Assembly (NCBI RefSeq): GCF_945952095.1
Contig: NZ_CAMFHL010000005.1
Location: 20,574 to 84,573, forward strand
DNA length: 64,000 bases
From: an uncultured Arsenicibacter sp.
GTDB lineage: Bacteria; Bacteroidota; Bacteroidia; Cytophagales; Spirosomataceae
Direction: 5' to 3'
Positions 36,248 through 44,680 of the stretch are shown here, piece by piece. How positions within the stretch are numbered: the first letter of the stretch is position 1; every line of letters begins with the position of its first letter. Under the pieces are notes generated by a model. It was given only the letters and a program-made list of their open reading frames with translations, did no database searches and was not told where the DNA came from. A program made the position numbers and the translations under genes.

Positions 36248-36940
36248 GTGACTCCATCTGCCCAGTCAAAATCATTTCAGCCGGCTAAACTCATTTTATG
36301 CCTGCTGGCTGCTTCGTTATTCTGGCTACTGAATGCGCTTAACAAAACGGGCTATTCCCGCAATGTGAAATACCCGATTCAGTTTGTTTACGACGATTCG
36401 CTTTATATCCCGACCGCTCCCCTGCCCCAAACCATTACGCTGAACCTTGTCGGCAGCGGCTGGTATCTGTTCGGTCAGGCCTTTCTGCCTTTTCAGAATG
36501 AGCCGATCAAATATGTGGTCAATAACCCGCTCCGAGCCAAAAGTATCAATACGTCCGTACTGGCCGAAGCCCTCGATGAGCAGGCCAAAAACCTGCGCGT
36601 AAACTACATTGTTGCCGATACCTTTGAACTGGGTTTCGACCGGAGGACGATCAAAACGATTCACCTCGTTGCCGACAGCCTACATCTGAACATGGCTCCC
36701 CGCCATGTCGTAACGAGTCTGATCAACATTACGCCGAATACACTGACCGTCGAAGGCCCGGCCAAACTCCTCCGCGGGGTTTCTGATACGCTGGTTGTCC
36801 GGATTCCGGGCCAGCGGATTTCCCAGAATTACGACGAAGAGCTATCGATCAACCATTTCAAGCATCCGCTGCTGAAGGTGAGCACCGAAAAAGTGTTCGT
36901 TAGTTTTGAAGTCGGTGAACTGCTGTCAGTCCAGCCCTAA
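36248..36940 (+). CDS. YbbR-like (CdaR-type) protein
   Basis: About 230 residues from the GTG at 36248 (VTPSAQSKSFQPAK). The longer frame from ATG 36185 starts inside the yajC terminator loop, so the GTG start is preferred. One N-terminal transmembrane helix (LILCLLAASLFWLLNALNK) is followed by YbbR-like beta repeats (YPIQFVYDDSLYIPTAPLPQTITLNLVGSGW, VVTSLINITPNTLTVEGPAKLL). In Firmicutes CdaR binds the cyclic-di-AMP synthase CdaA. No cdaA is present here, so only the family is supported. It is followed 6 bp later by coaE. Confidence 0.85.
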   Translation: MTPSAQSKSFQPAKLILCLLAASLFWLLNALNKTGYSRNVKYPIQFVYDDSLYIPTAPLPQTITLNLVGSGWYLFGQAFLPFQNEPIKYVVNNPLRAKSINTSVLAEALDEQAKNLRVNYIVADTFELGFDRRTIKTIHLVADSLHLNMAPRHVVTSLINITPNTLTVEGPAKLLRGVSDTLVVRIPGQRISQNYDEELSINHFKHPLLKVSTEKVFVSFEVGELLSVQP

Positions 36941-36946
36941 CCTTGT

Positions 36947-37558
36947 ATGAGCACGCACTCTCCGCTTCAGATCGGCATTACGGGTGGCATCGGATCGGGT
37001 AAAAGCCTGGTCTGCCGTATTTTTCAGGCCTTCGGGGTACCGGTTTACGCCGCCGACGACCGGGCTAAATGGCTTACCCAACACGACCCGATTCTGAAAG
37101 CCGATATCATCCGGTTGCTCGGCACAGACACCTATGATCAGCAAGGGAACTACAACCGTGCGTTTGTGGCCTCCCGCGTTTTTCATGATCCGGAACTACT
37201 GCACCAGCTGAACAACCTGATTCACCCCCGCGTCTATGCCGATACCCTGACCTGGGTGCAGCAGCAACACTACCCGTATGTGATTAAGGAAGCGGCGCTG
37301 ATGAAGGCTGCCGGCGATCATAATACCCTCGACAAGGTAATTGTGGTACATGCCCCGGAAAACATCCGCATCGACCGCATCCGCCTCCGCGATCCGCACC
37401 GCTCCGAAGCCGAAATCCGGAACATCATTGCCCGCCAGATCAGCGATGAGGAACGCTTCCGGATCGCCGATTACGTTATCGACAACGACGAAGCCCGGCT
37501 GCTGCTGCCCCAGCTTGCTACCCTGCACCAGACGCTGCTGGAATTAGTCCAATCATAA
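36947..37558 (+). CDS. coaE: Dephospho-CoA kinase
   Basis: 203 residues. The P-loop GGIGSGKS is at residues 13-20, followed by FGVPVYAADDRAKWL, LIHPRVYADTL, KEAALMKAAG and RIRLRDPHRSEAEIRNIIARQ. It phosphorylates dephospho-CoA, the last step of coenzyme A synthesis, in the cytoplasm. It ends the conserved cluster that begins with nusB. Confidence 0.95.
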   Translation: MSTHSPLQIGITGGIGSGKSLVCRIFQAFGVPVYAADDRAKWLTQHDPILKADIIRLLGTDTYDQQGNYNRAFVASRVFHDPELLHQLNNLIHPRVYADTLTWVQQQHYPYVIKEAALMKAAGDHNTLDKVIVVHAPENIRIDRIRLRDPHRSEAEIRNIIARQISDEERFRIADYVIDNDEARLLLPQLATLHQTLLELVQS

Positions 37559-37594
37559 GCCAGTCGGGGCATTTCTCCCGTTCATCGATCCGGC

Positions 37595-37626
37595 TTGCAA
37601 CTGTCAGCCTGCAGTTTTATCTTTTG
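37595..37626 (+). promoter_or_regulatory. Possible promoter for amidase gene
   Basis: TTG at 37595-37597 and TATCTTTTG at 37618-37626 resemble the -33/-7 pair with 20 bp between them. The -7 box has one extra T compared with TAnnTTTG. The start codon is 26 bp downstream. Confidence 0.4.
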
Positions 37627-37651
37627 AGGTTAATTGCATCAACCTAACTAA

Positions 37652-39313
37652 ATGAAACGCAAACTTCTACCTGTTGCAGCCTGCATCCTGAGCTTTACGG
37701 CGGGCGCCTTCATCGCAAATGACGACCCGAAAAAACCAGTCACGGCCGACCTCGCCGAAGCTGCCTCGCGGGTCTTCGGACTTGATTTTTCGCCGGCTGA
37801 GCGTGACTCGATGCTCGACAACCTGAACGATCAGCGCAACGACTTCGAGACCATCCGGAAAGTCTCCCTGACCAACGATGTTGCACCGGCGATCTACTTC
37901 AATCCGCAGCCGGCCGGTTTTAAACTGCCGGCAGGGCCATCTTCTTTCAAGTCATCTCCGGCCGGTACCGTTACGCTGCCTGCCAACCGCGACGAACTGG
38001 CCTTTTATACCGTTGCGCAGCTGGGTGAGCTGATCCGGACCAAAAAAATCAGCTCCGAAGAACTGACGACCTTTTATCTGGAGCGGCTCAAAAAATACAA
38101 TCCGCAGCTGCTTTGCGTCGTAACCCTGACCGAAGATCTGGCCCTGACCCAGGCGCGCCGGGCCGATGCTGAGCTGAAGGCCGGCAAATACCGTGGTCCG
38201 CTGCATGGCATTCCGTATGGCGCCAAGGACCTGCTGGCGAAGAAAGGTTATAAAACGACCTGGGGCTCCGTGCCGTTCAAGGATCAGGTGCTCGACCTCG
38301 ACGCTACCGTCATTCAGAAACTCGAACAGGCCGGTGCCGTGTTGTGCGCCAAGCTGTCGATGGGTGAGCTGGCTATGGGCGATGTCTGGTTTGGTGGCAT
38401 GACCCGCAACCCGTGGGATACGAAAACCGGTTCCAGCGGCTCGTCAGCGGGTTCAGGTTCGTCGGTATCGGCCGGTCTGCTGCCGTTTGCCATTGGTACC
38501 GAAACGCTCGGATCTATTGTGTCGCCATCGACCGTAAACGGCATTACGGGCCTGCGTCCGACGTTCGGCCGCGTAAGCCGCCACGGTGCCATGGCCCTGA
38601 GCTGGACAATGGACAAAATCGGCCCGATGGCCCGCACCGTGGAAGATTGTGCCCTGGTGTTCAATGCTATTTACGGGCCTGATGGTCAGGACCAGACCGT
38701 GGTCTCGGCGCCGTTCCGGTATGCGCCCCTGCCTTCACTCAAAGGCATGAAAATCGGCTATGTCAAAAAAGGATTTGAAAGCCGGTATGGTGGCCGCGCC
38801 AATGACTCACTCTCACTCAGCGTCCTGCGTAAACTGGGTGCCGAACTCGTTCCGATCGACCTGCCTGACTTCCGCTACGGCGCACTGACAATGATTATCG
38901 GCATTGAAGGGGCTGCCGGTTTTGACGAACTGACCCGCCTCAACAAAGACGATCAGATGGTGCGTCAGGGGAAAAACGCCTGGCCGAACGAATTCCGGTC
39001 GTCGCGGCTGATCCCGGCGGTCGAATACATTCAGGCCAACCGGATCCGGACAAAGCTCATCAACGACATGCATCAGGTGTTGCAGAAGGCCGGCGTAGAC
39101 GTCTATGTATCACCAGCCTACGCAGGCGGCAACCTGACACTGACCAACCTGACGGGGCATCCGTGCGTGGTGTTGCCAAACGGATTTAATCAGCGCGGTC
39201 TGCCGACGAGCATTACCTTTATGGGACAGCTTTACGAAGAAGGCAAAGTACTGGCCGTAGCCAAAGCCTATCAGGACGCTACGGAATGGCACAAAAAGCA
39301 TCCTAAACTATAA
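37652..39313 (+). CDS. Secreted amidase-signature-family hydrolase
   Basis: 553 residues with a signal peptide (LPVAACILSFTAGAFIA). The amidase-signature triad is visible: Lys192 in PYGAKDLLAKKG, a cis-Ser in SSGSSAGSG (residues 261-269), and the nucleophile Ser288 in TETLGSIVSP. The N-terminal 110 residues are an extension before the core. These enzymes hydrolyse amide bonds. It is not the GatA subunit, because no gatB or gatC is adjacent and the protein is exported. The substrate is unknown. It stands as a single gene between a promoter and a terminator. Confidence 0.9.
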   Translation: MKRKLLPVAACILSFTAGAFIANDDPKKPVTADLAEAASRVFGLDFSPAERDSMLDNLNDQRNDFETIRKVSLTNDVAPAIYFNPQPAGFKLPAGPSSFKSSPAGTVTLPANRDELAFYTVAQLGELIRTKKISSEELTTFYLERLKKYNPQLLCVVTLTEDLALTQARRADAELKAGKYRGPLHGIPYGAKDLLAKKGYKTTWGSVPFKDQVLDLDATVIQKLEQAGAVLCAKLSMGELAMGDVWFGGMTRNPWDTKTGSSGSSAGSGSSVSAGLLPFAIGTETLGSIVSPSTVNGITGLRPTFGRVSRHGAMALSWTMDKIGPMARTVEDCALVFNAIYGPDGQDQTVVSAPFRYAPLPSLKGMKIGYVKKGFESRYGGRANDSLSLSVLRKLGAELVPIDLPDFRYGALTMIIGIEGAAGFDELTRLNKDDQMVRQGKNAWPNEFRSSRLIPAVEYIQANRIRTKLINDMHQVLQKAGVDVYVSPAYAGGNLTLTNLTGHPCVVLPNGFNQRGLPTSITFMGQLYEEGKVLAVAKAYQDATEWHKKHPKL

Positions 39314-39331
39314 GTACACACATTTTACCGG

Positions 39332-39377
39332 CGAGGCGGTCCCTGTTCTCTGACAGGGGCCGCCTCGTTGCCATTTT
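39332..39377 (+). terminator. Intrinsic terminator after amidase gene
   Basis: CGAGGCGGTCCCTGT (39332-39346) pairs with ACAGGGGCCGCCTCG (39353-39367) with one mismatch, and a short T-run (CCATTTTAT) follows. Confidence 0.78.
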
Positions 39378-39388
39378 ATAAATAATGG

Positions 39389-39419
39389 TTTGACAATCAC
39401 CGGGCATCTGATACATTTG
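39389..39419 (+). promoter_or_regulatory. Strong Bacteroidota promoter (TTTG, 19 bp, TACATTTG)
   Basis: TTTG at 39389-39392 and TACATTTG at 39412-39419 are perfect -33 and -7 elements with ideal spacing. The start codon of the YiaA-like gene is 46 bp downstream. It is the clearest promoter in the window. Confidence 0.78.
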
Positions 39420-39464
39420 AGCAACTGACTATCTGAAACCGCAACCTTTTAGCAACGACCAACA

Positions 39465-39872
39465 ATGGCTCAGAAAACATCCAGTGCATTTATTGCTGCC
39501 TCATGGGTAGCCCTCGGGGTCGGCATGGCCGGCTTCCTCATCGGTCTGTGGCGGGCCGAGATGCTGCTCAACGAAAAAGGATATTATTTTGCCGTGCTGA
39601 TGCTCGGATTGTTTGCCGTTGTCTCACTGCAGAAAAGTGTCCGCGACCGGCTGGAAGGCATTCCGGTAACCGATCTGTATTACGGTATCTGCTGGTTTGC
39701 CACCATTCTGTCAATTGTACTGCTGATTGTCGGCCTCTGGAATGCCACGATTCTACCGAGCGAAAAGGGGTATTATGCCTTTGCGTTCATGCTGGCGCTT
39801 TTCGGGGCGATTGCCGTACAAAAAAATACCCGCGACAGTCAGGAGGCCGGTAAGGGCACACCGTCTGCGTAA
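39465..39872 (+). CDS. YiaA/YiaB-family inner membrane protein
   Basis: 135 residues with four transmembrane helices in two similar pairs: [29 protein letters not shown] and [28 protein letters not shown]. Each pair ends [13 protein letters not shown] or [13 protein letters not shown]. This is the duplicated yiaA/B two-helix domain. Its function in E. coli is unknown. The next gene starts 8 bp later and probably shares its transcript. Confidence 0.88.
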   Translation: MAQKTSSAFIAASWVALGVGMAGFLIGLWRAEMLLNEKGYYFAVLMLGLFAVVSLQKSVRDRLEGIPVTDLYYGICWFATILSIVLLIVGLWNATILPSEKGYYAFAFMLALFGAIAVQKNTRDSQEAGKGTPSA

Positions 39873-39880
39873 TAGAAACA

Positions 39881-40381
39881 ATGGAGAACCAGCGCCCCAG
39901 ACTCAGCATTGACCTCACCCCTGCTGACAAACTAGTTGAAGCCGCTGGCTGGCTTATGCTGGCCGGTATCTGGCTGCTTGTCCTGATCTCATACGCAGAT
40001 CTCCCCGACAGGATTCCGACGCATTTTAATCTCGCCGGTAAAGCTGACGGATTCGGTAAAAAAGCAGCGATTATCCTGCTGCCGGCTATTGCCACGGTGC
40101 TGTTTGCCGGCATGACGGTCGTTAACCGGTTCCCGCATGCCTTTAATTTCGGGGTTCCGGTAACGCCGGAAAATGCTCGCTTTCAGTACACCAACGCCAC
40201 CCGGATGATGCGCTGGATCAAACTTTACCTACTGAACCTGTTTGGTTTTCTGACCGTTGAAACCATCGGACACGCTACCGGAAAAACAGACGGGTTAGGC
40301 AGCTGGTTTCTTCCGGTGATGCTGCTTATTCAGTTTGTCCCGATGACGTTCTTTCTGGTGAAATCCTTTCGCGGGAAATAG
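39881..40381 (+). CDS. DUF1648-domain membrane protein
   Basis: 166 residues. The DUF1648 motif LPDRIPTHFNLAGKADGFGKK is near residues 45-65, between transmembrane helices (WLMLAGIWLLVLISY, ILLPAIATVLFAGM, YLLNLFGFLTVETIG and LPVMLLIQFVPMTFFLV). DUF1648 occurs in SdpI-like immunity proteins and in many uncharacterised membrane proteins. No toxin partner gene is visible, so an immunity role is not supported. Confidence 0.85.
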   Translation: MENQRPRLSIDLTPADKLVEAAGWLMLAGIWLLVLISYADLPDRIPTHFNLAGKADGFGKKAAIILLPAIATVLFAGMTVVNRFPHAFNFGVPVTPENARFQYTNATRMMRWIKLYLLNLFGFLTVETIGHATGKTDGLGSWFLPVMLLIQFVPMTFFLVKSFRGK

Positions 40382-40419
40382 TATCTTCACATCATTTCTC
40401 TACCTTACACACGCATCTT

Positions 40420-41271
40420 ATGCACAAACACCTGCGCGTTCTCCTTTTCTGTTTACTCTCAATACCGGCTTTTGCCCAGAAACCCTCATCCAAAGTACCG
40501 CTGGCAATCGGTGTTGTCGACGCCATCCAGTCGAAGGTGCTGGGCGAACAGCGGGTACTGAATATTTACCTGCCCGACGGATATTCCGCACAGGATACAA
40601 CAAAATACGCAGTGATTTACCTGCTCGACGGTTCGATCGACGAAGACTTTATTCACGTGGCCGGGCTGGTTCAGTTTAATACGTTTCCATGGATCAGCCG
40701 CATTCCCAAGTCCATCGTGGTTGGTATTGCCAGCGTTGACCGCCGCCGCGATTTTACCTACCCGACCACCATCGAATCGGACCGGCAACGCAACAAAACC
40801 GCTGGTCAGTCGGCGAAGTTTATGGCATTTATCGAATCAGAACTACAGCCTTACATCGAAAAAGAATACCGCGTTTCGGGGAGCAAAACCCTGATCGGGC
40901 AATCGCTGGGTGGCTTGCTGGCAACGGAAATTCTGTTGAAAAAACCGGCGCTGTTTAATAAATACATCATTATCAGCCCGAGCCTGTGGTGGGATAACGG
41001 TTCGTTACTGAAACAGGATTCACCGGTACTGCAAGCCGGTTTTACGCAGCCAACCGCCATCTACATCGGTGTTGGCAAGGAAGGACTGACGCCGAGCGAT
41101 CATCCGCGGGTGATGGAAGTCGACGCCAATCTGCTGGCCGACAAACTCAAGGCGGGCAAAAACACCAACGTGTCGGTGTACTTCGATTACCTGCCACAGG
41201 AAGACCACGCTACTATCGGCCATCAGGCAGTTTCCAACGCATTCAGGATGCTGTATCCTGCTTCTAAATAA
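40420..41271 (+). CDS. Secreted alpha/beta-hydrolase esterase (Fes/IroE type)
   Basis: 283 residues with a signal peptide (VLLFCLLSIPAFAQ). The putative-esterase fold is shown by RVLNIYLPDGYSAQDTTKYAVIYLLDGS, the nucleophile motif LIGQSLGGLLATE near residue 165, and the SPSLWWDN segment. A late His (EDHATIGHQAV) could complete the triad. Family members cleave ferric-siderophore esters or acyl sugars. It sits 6 bp before a GH29 fucosidase on the same strand, which hints at deacylation of a fucosylated glycan (inference). Confidence 0.87.
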   Translation: MHKHLRVLLFCLLSIPAFAQKPSSKVPLAIGVVDAIQSKVLGEQRVLNIYLPDGYSAQDTTKYAVIYLLDGSIDEDFIHVAGLVQFNTFPWISRIPKSIVVGIASVDRRRDFTYPTTIESDRQRNKTAGQSAKFMAFIESELQPYIEKEYRVSGSKTLIGQSLGGLLATEILLKKPALFNKYIIISPSLWWDNGSLLKQDSPVLQAGFTQPTAIYIGVGKEGLTPSDHPRVMEVDANLLADKLKAGKNTNVSVYFDYLPQEDHATIGHQAVSNAFRMLYPASK

Positions 41272-41277
41272 CGCGTT

Positions 41278-42651
41278 ATGATTCGCGCAGGTTTACTTAT
41301 CAGTAGTTTTCTTCTCACACTAACCAGTGTTCTGGCCCAACCGTATAGCGCAGACTGGGCCTCGCTCGACAAACGGCCCGTTCCCGGCTGGTTTAAAGAC
41401 GCCAAATTCGGCATATTCATCCATTGGGGGCTATATTCAGTACCAGCCTGGGCCACTAAGTCAAACGCCGATGGCTTCGGCAGCGGCTATTCGGAGTGGT
41501 ACTGGCAACGGCTTTTTGCGAAAAACCTGAAAATCCATCCTGAGTTTGTCGCTTTTCACGAGAAAAACTACGGCCATACGTTTCAGTATCAGGAATTTGC
41601 CGCTCAGTTTAAGGCCGAGCTGTTTAATCCCGATCAGTGGGCTACCGTCTTTAAACAGTCAGGAGCAAAATACATTGTGCTGACCTCAAAGCATCATGAA
41701 GGCTTTACGCTCTGGCCAAACCAGCAAGCCTGGAACTGGAATGCGCAGGACACAGGCCCGCACCGCGACTTGGCCGGCGACCTGGCAAAAGCCGTCCGGG
41801 AAAAGGGGCTTCGCATGGGTTATTATTACTCCCTGTTTGAGTGGTTTAACCCGCAGTATAAAACCAATGTGGAAGGGTATGTGCGGGAGCGTATGATTCC
41901 GCAGATTAAGGACCTGGTTACCCGCTACCAGCCTGATATTCTCTGGACCGACGGCGAATGGGACCATCCGGCCAAAACGTGGCACAGCGAAGAAATTCTG
42001 GCATGGCTTTACAATGAATCGCCGTCGCGCAACAGCATTGTAGTCAATGACCGCTGGGGCAACGATACCAAGGGTAAACACGGCAGCTTCTACACCTCGG
42101 AATACGGACAGGGCGAGCAGTCGGATAACCACCCGTGGGAAGAGTGCCGGGGCATCGGCGAATCGTTCGGCTACAACCGCAATGAAGACTTGGCTGATTA
42201 CCAGACCAGTGCAGCCCTCATTCATCAACTGGTCTCAACGATATCGCGCGGGGGTAACTTTCTGCTCAACATCGGCCCGACCGCCGACGGACGCATTCCG
42301 GTAATCATGCAGCAGCGGCTGAAAGACATCGGTGACTGGCTCACTGTCAACGGAGAAGCCATCTATGGTACCGAACGCTGGCAGCAGGCACCGGCGTCAT
42401 CAACGGCGAAAGACGCTGCTGTGCGCTACACCCGCAAAGGCAACGACCTGTATGCCATCTGCCTAACTTGGCCCAATCAGCTGGTGATTCCGGGCGTGAA
42501 AGCCGGTGCAGTCGTGTCGATGCCGGGTTTTAAGGGCGTCATCAAGGCTACATCAACCGCAGCCGGCCTCCGTATAAATGCTCCGGCTGTTACACCGGCG
42601 ACTATCCCCTGCCAGCATGCCTGGGTATTTAAGATTCAGAAGGCGCTGTAG
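41278..42651 (+). CDS. Alpha-L-fucosidase, GH29 (second copy)
   Basis: 457 residues with a signal peptide (LLISSFLLTLTSVLAQ). Motifs in order: WFKDAKFGIFIHWGLYSVPAW near residue 37, LTSKHHEGFTLWPNQQAWNWNAQDTGPHRDLAGDL near 138, the nucleophile-type QPDILWTDGEWD near 220 and FLLNIGPTADGRIPV near 330. It is clearly the same family as the fucosidase at 18531-19961 but divergent from it, so the two probably have different linkage preferences. It lies in a two-gene unit with the esterase, ended by a hairpin. Confidence 0.95.
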   Translation: MIRAGLLISSFLLTLTSVLAQPYSADWASLDKRPVPGWFKDAKFGIFIHWGLYSVPAWATKSNADGFGSGYSEWYWQRLFAKNLKIHPEFVAFHEKNYGHTFQYQEFAAQFKAELFNPDQWATVFKQSGAKYIVLTSKHHEGFTLWPNQQAWNWNAQDTGPHRDLAGDLAKAVREKGLRMGYYYSLFEWFNPQYKTNVEGYVRERMIPQIKDLVTRYQPDILWTDGEWDHPAKTWHSEEILAWLYNESPSRNSIVVNDRWGNDTKGKHGSFYTSEYGQGEQSDNHPWEECRGIGESFGYNRNEDLADYQTSAALIHQLVSTISRGGNFLLNIGPTADGRIPVIMQQRLKDIGDWLTVNGEAIYGTERWQQAPASSTAKDAAVRYTRKGNDLYAICLTWPNQLVIPGVKAGAVVSMPGFKGVIKATSTAAGLRINAPAVTPATIPCQHAWVFKIQKAL

Positions 42652-42656
42652 TCTCA

Positions 42657-42704
42657 AACTCCCCGAAACAGGGCCGCTTGGCGGTTCTGAACTTTCGGGG
42701 AGTT
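42657..42704. terminator. Hairpin between convergent genes, family D
   Basis: AACTCCCCGAAA (42657-42668) pairs perfectly with TTTCGGGGAGTT (42693-42704). The 24-base loop (CAGGGCCGCTTGGCGGTTCT...) equals the reverse complement of the loop at 24487-24510 at 22 of 24 positions, although the stems are different. It sits between the convergent fucosidase and heparinase-like genes. Confidence 0.82.
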
Positions 42705-42717
42705 GCGCCGAAAAGGA

Positions 42718-44667
42718 TTATTTCGCCGCCGATACCGTAAACGACAGTTTATCAGCTGTTTTTAGTTTAAGTACGGTAAAATTAATGCGGTAAATGGTGT
42801 CACCCCATTTCGCTTTAATACCGCCGTCTTCCATCGCCTCCAGCTTTACCTTCTCTACCGTCGGTTCCATACGTCCGGCATCATAGCTGATTACAAAATC
42901 TTTCGTCTCACCGCCTTTCGGAGCATAATGAATCACCAGTTCGCCCGGCTTGCGGATCTCCGCCGGATAGACGGTCATCAGGTGCTGCGTCATTGATTCT
43001 GCCCGTTGCAGGCTGATGACATCGGTAATCTGTACGTTCTTTGCACGGTTCAGGCGTACTGTTCGCCGGTAGGTATTCACACCCGCTTCAGCCGGGTAAG
43101 CACCGGCAATATCGAGCGAAAACTGCGCAAAGGCCGGTCCCTGCTGACAAGCCACATTTGCTGCCTTAAACGTTGCGCCCGGCGGCTGGGTCTTACCGTT
43201 AATCGTCGGCAGATTGTGGTAGTCCGAACAGTTATACCAGATTTCATACCGCTTGTCGCTGAAGGTTTTACGGGTATAAGTTCCGCGACCAACATCAATC
43301 AGCAGCGGCAATCCGTTGTAATACACCACATAGTTGCCGATATCGTTATGGTTGTGACTTTCGTCGTTATTACCACCCTTTGCTGCCACATAAAATCCAT
43401 CGGTAGTGCCCTCTTTGTCGCGGGCGGCCATCACTTCCAGCTCCGGTAACCAGACATCTTTGGGCAAAGGCAATCCTTTTGCGGCTGCCTTAAACTCGTC
43501 CTGCATAAAGAGCGAATAGAAATGCCGGAAAAAATGGAAATGGCCAAGGTTACTGTCTTCCGCTTTCCGGTAGTATGCCCCGAAACGCATCATATCCGGA
43601 TCGTTAATGTCTTTGCCGTACCGGTAAATCATGGTAGCAGCCATGCCTGGTTGCGGATCAGCATCGGCAAAGTTCATGAAGTATTTTTCGTTGATCTGGG
43701 CACGGTAAATGTACTTGCCCATGTTCCGGAATTTTTCATCCTGATATACATACTGAAAGGCATTGTTGCTGGCCAGATTCAGCATTGCAATGTTGTCGTA
43801 CAGCGAGGCCGCAGCGGCTCCCCAGTAGCTGGGTCCTTCGTCGCAGCCACCGTCTTTCGGATACGGATTCAGAAACTCGTCGAGTACATCCAGCAGTTTC
43901 GCCACGGCCTCAGCGCGTTTGGTATCGTCCCGTTCGAGCAGTAAAACCGAATTCAGCCAGTTGGAGCAAATCCACGGATTCCAGTTGTTCGGCCGGCGTC
44001 CGTCCTTGTTGTAGCCCATCCAGCTGTGGTGCTGCGTCATCAGCGGTTTAAAAATCCGGTTGTTTGTCTCGTAGTAAATCCGCTTCCGGATTTGCGGTGA
44101 GACGGCATCCAGCTTATCACCCAGATAATAATCAACCCACGCCAGATAGGTCGCTGTCTCGGCCGCGAACAGGTCCACAAAGGGCTTCGACACATCCATC
44201 AGCCCGCTATATTGTTTGCCTCTCGGCAGGTGCGCCGGAACACCCCAGAACGACTCCTCGCAGATCGACCACACGCCATTGATAATCGGATCGATAAACC
44301 GGCCCTTGTTCTCGTGAATTTCCGCCAGTAACAGCAGACCAAGTACATCGCGCTTCTGAAAACTAACCGTCTGGTATTCGTCGCGGTCGCCGGTGCGCTC
44401 AATCAGGAGTGATTTTGTGGCCGGAATATAAGGCCAGGCATAGTTCAGATACGACTCTGCTTTGGCAACGATTGCCTGCATCATCGCCGGGTCGGCTTTC
44501 GCCCAGCCCGCCCTGTCTTCGCGTTTCGGGAAAGGCGTCCAGCCTGCCTGCGGAATCAGCGCCTGTTGCAATTGCTCTTTCGTGAATTTACCGCTCAGCA
44601 GATCAGCGGGTTGTTGGGCAAAGGCGGTTGCTGCCAGCAACCAGCAAAGCAGGAAGAGTTTTTTCAT
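42718..44667 (-). CDS. Heparinase II/III-family polysaccharide lyase (649 residues)
   Basis: Secreted (signal peptide LFLLCWLLAATAFAQ). The N-terminal (alpha/alpha) toroid covers about residues 30-370 (MGYNKDGRRPNNWNPWICSNWLNSVLLLERDD, GCDEGPSYWGAAAASLYDNIA). The C-terminal beta-sheet domain carries the heparinase II/III signature (KGGNNDESHNHNDIGNYVVYYNGLPLLIDVGRGTYT) near 430-470, with the catalytic-type His and Asn residues. It cleaves a uronic-acid polymer by beta-elimination. The glycan could be heparin-like, alginate or another acidic polymer. It is the last gene of the minus-strand locus, 13 bp after the other lyase. Confidence 0.88.
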   Translation of the reverse strand: MKKLFLLCWLLAATAFAQQPADLLSGKFTKEQLQQALIPQAGWTPFPKREDRAGWAKADPAMMQAIVAKAESYLNYAWPYIPATKSLLIERTGDRDEYQTVSFQKRDVLGLLLLAEIHENKGRFIDPIINGVWSICEESFWGVPAHLPRGKQYSGLMDVSKPFVDLFAAETATYLAWVDYYLGDKLDAVSPQIRKRIYYETNNRIFKPLMTQHHSWMGYNKDGRRPNNWNPWICSNWLNSVLLLERDDTKRAEAVAKLLDVLDEFLNPYPKDGGCDEGPSYWGAAAASLYDNIAMLNLASNNAFQYVYQDEKFRNMGKYIYRAQINEKYFMNFADADPQPGMAATMIYRYGKDINDPDMMRFGAYYRKAEDSNLGHFHFFRHFYSLFMQDEFKAAAKGLPLPKDVWLPELEVMAARDKEGTTDGFYVAAKGGNNDESHNHNDIGNYVVYYNGLPLLIDVGRGTYTRKTFSDKRYEIWYNCSDYHNLPTINGKTQPPGATFKAANVACQQGPAFAQFSLDIAGAYPAEAGVNTYRRTVRLNRAKNVQITDVISLQRAESMTQHLMTVYPAEIRKPGELVIHYAPKGGETKDFVISYDAGRMEPTVEKVKLEAMEDGGIKAKWGDTIYRINFTVLKLKTADKLSFTVSAAK

Positions 44668-44680
44668 AGCGTTTTGTCAG

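Noticed and set aside
37652..39313. GatA subunit of the aspartyl/glutamyl-tRNA amidotransferase
   Set aside because: The protein has a signal peptide and a long N-terminal extension, and no gatB or gatC is adjacent.
39881..40381. SdpI-type immunity protein
   Set aside because: The DUF1648 motif is present, but no SdpC-like toxin or sdp operon gene is nearby.
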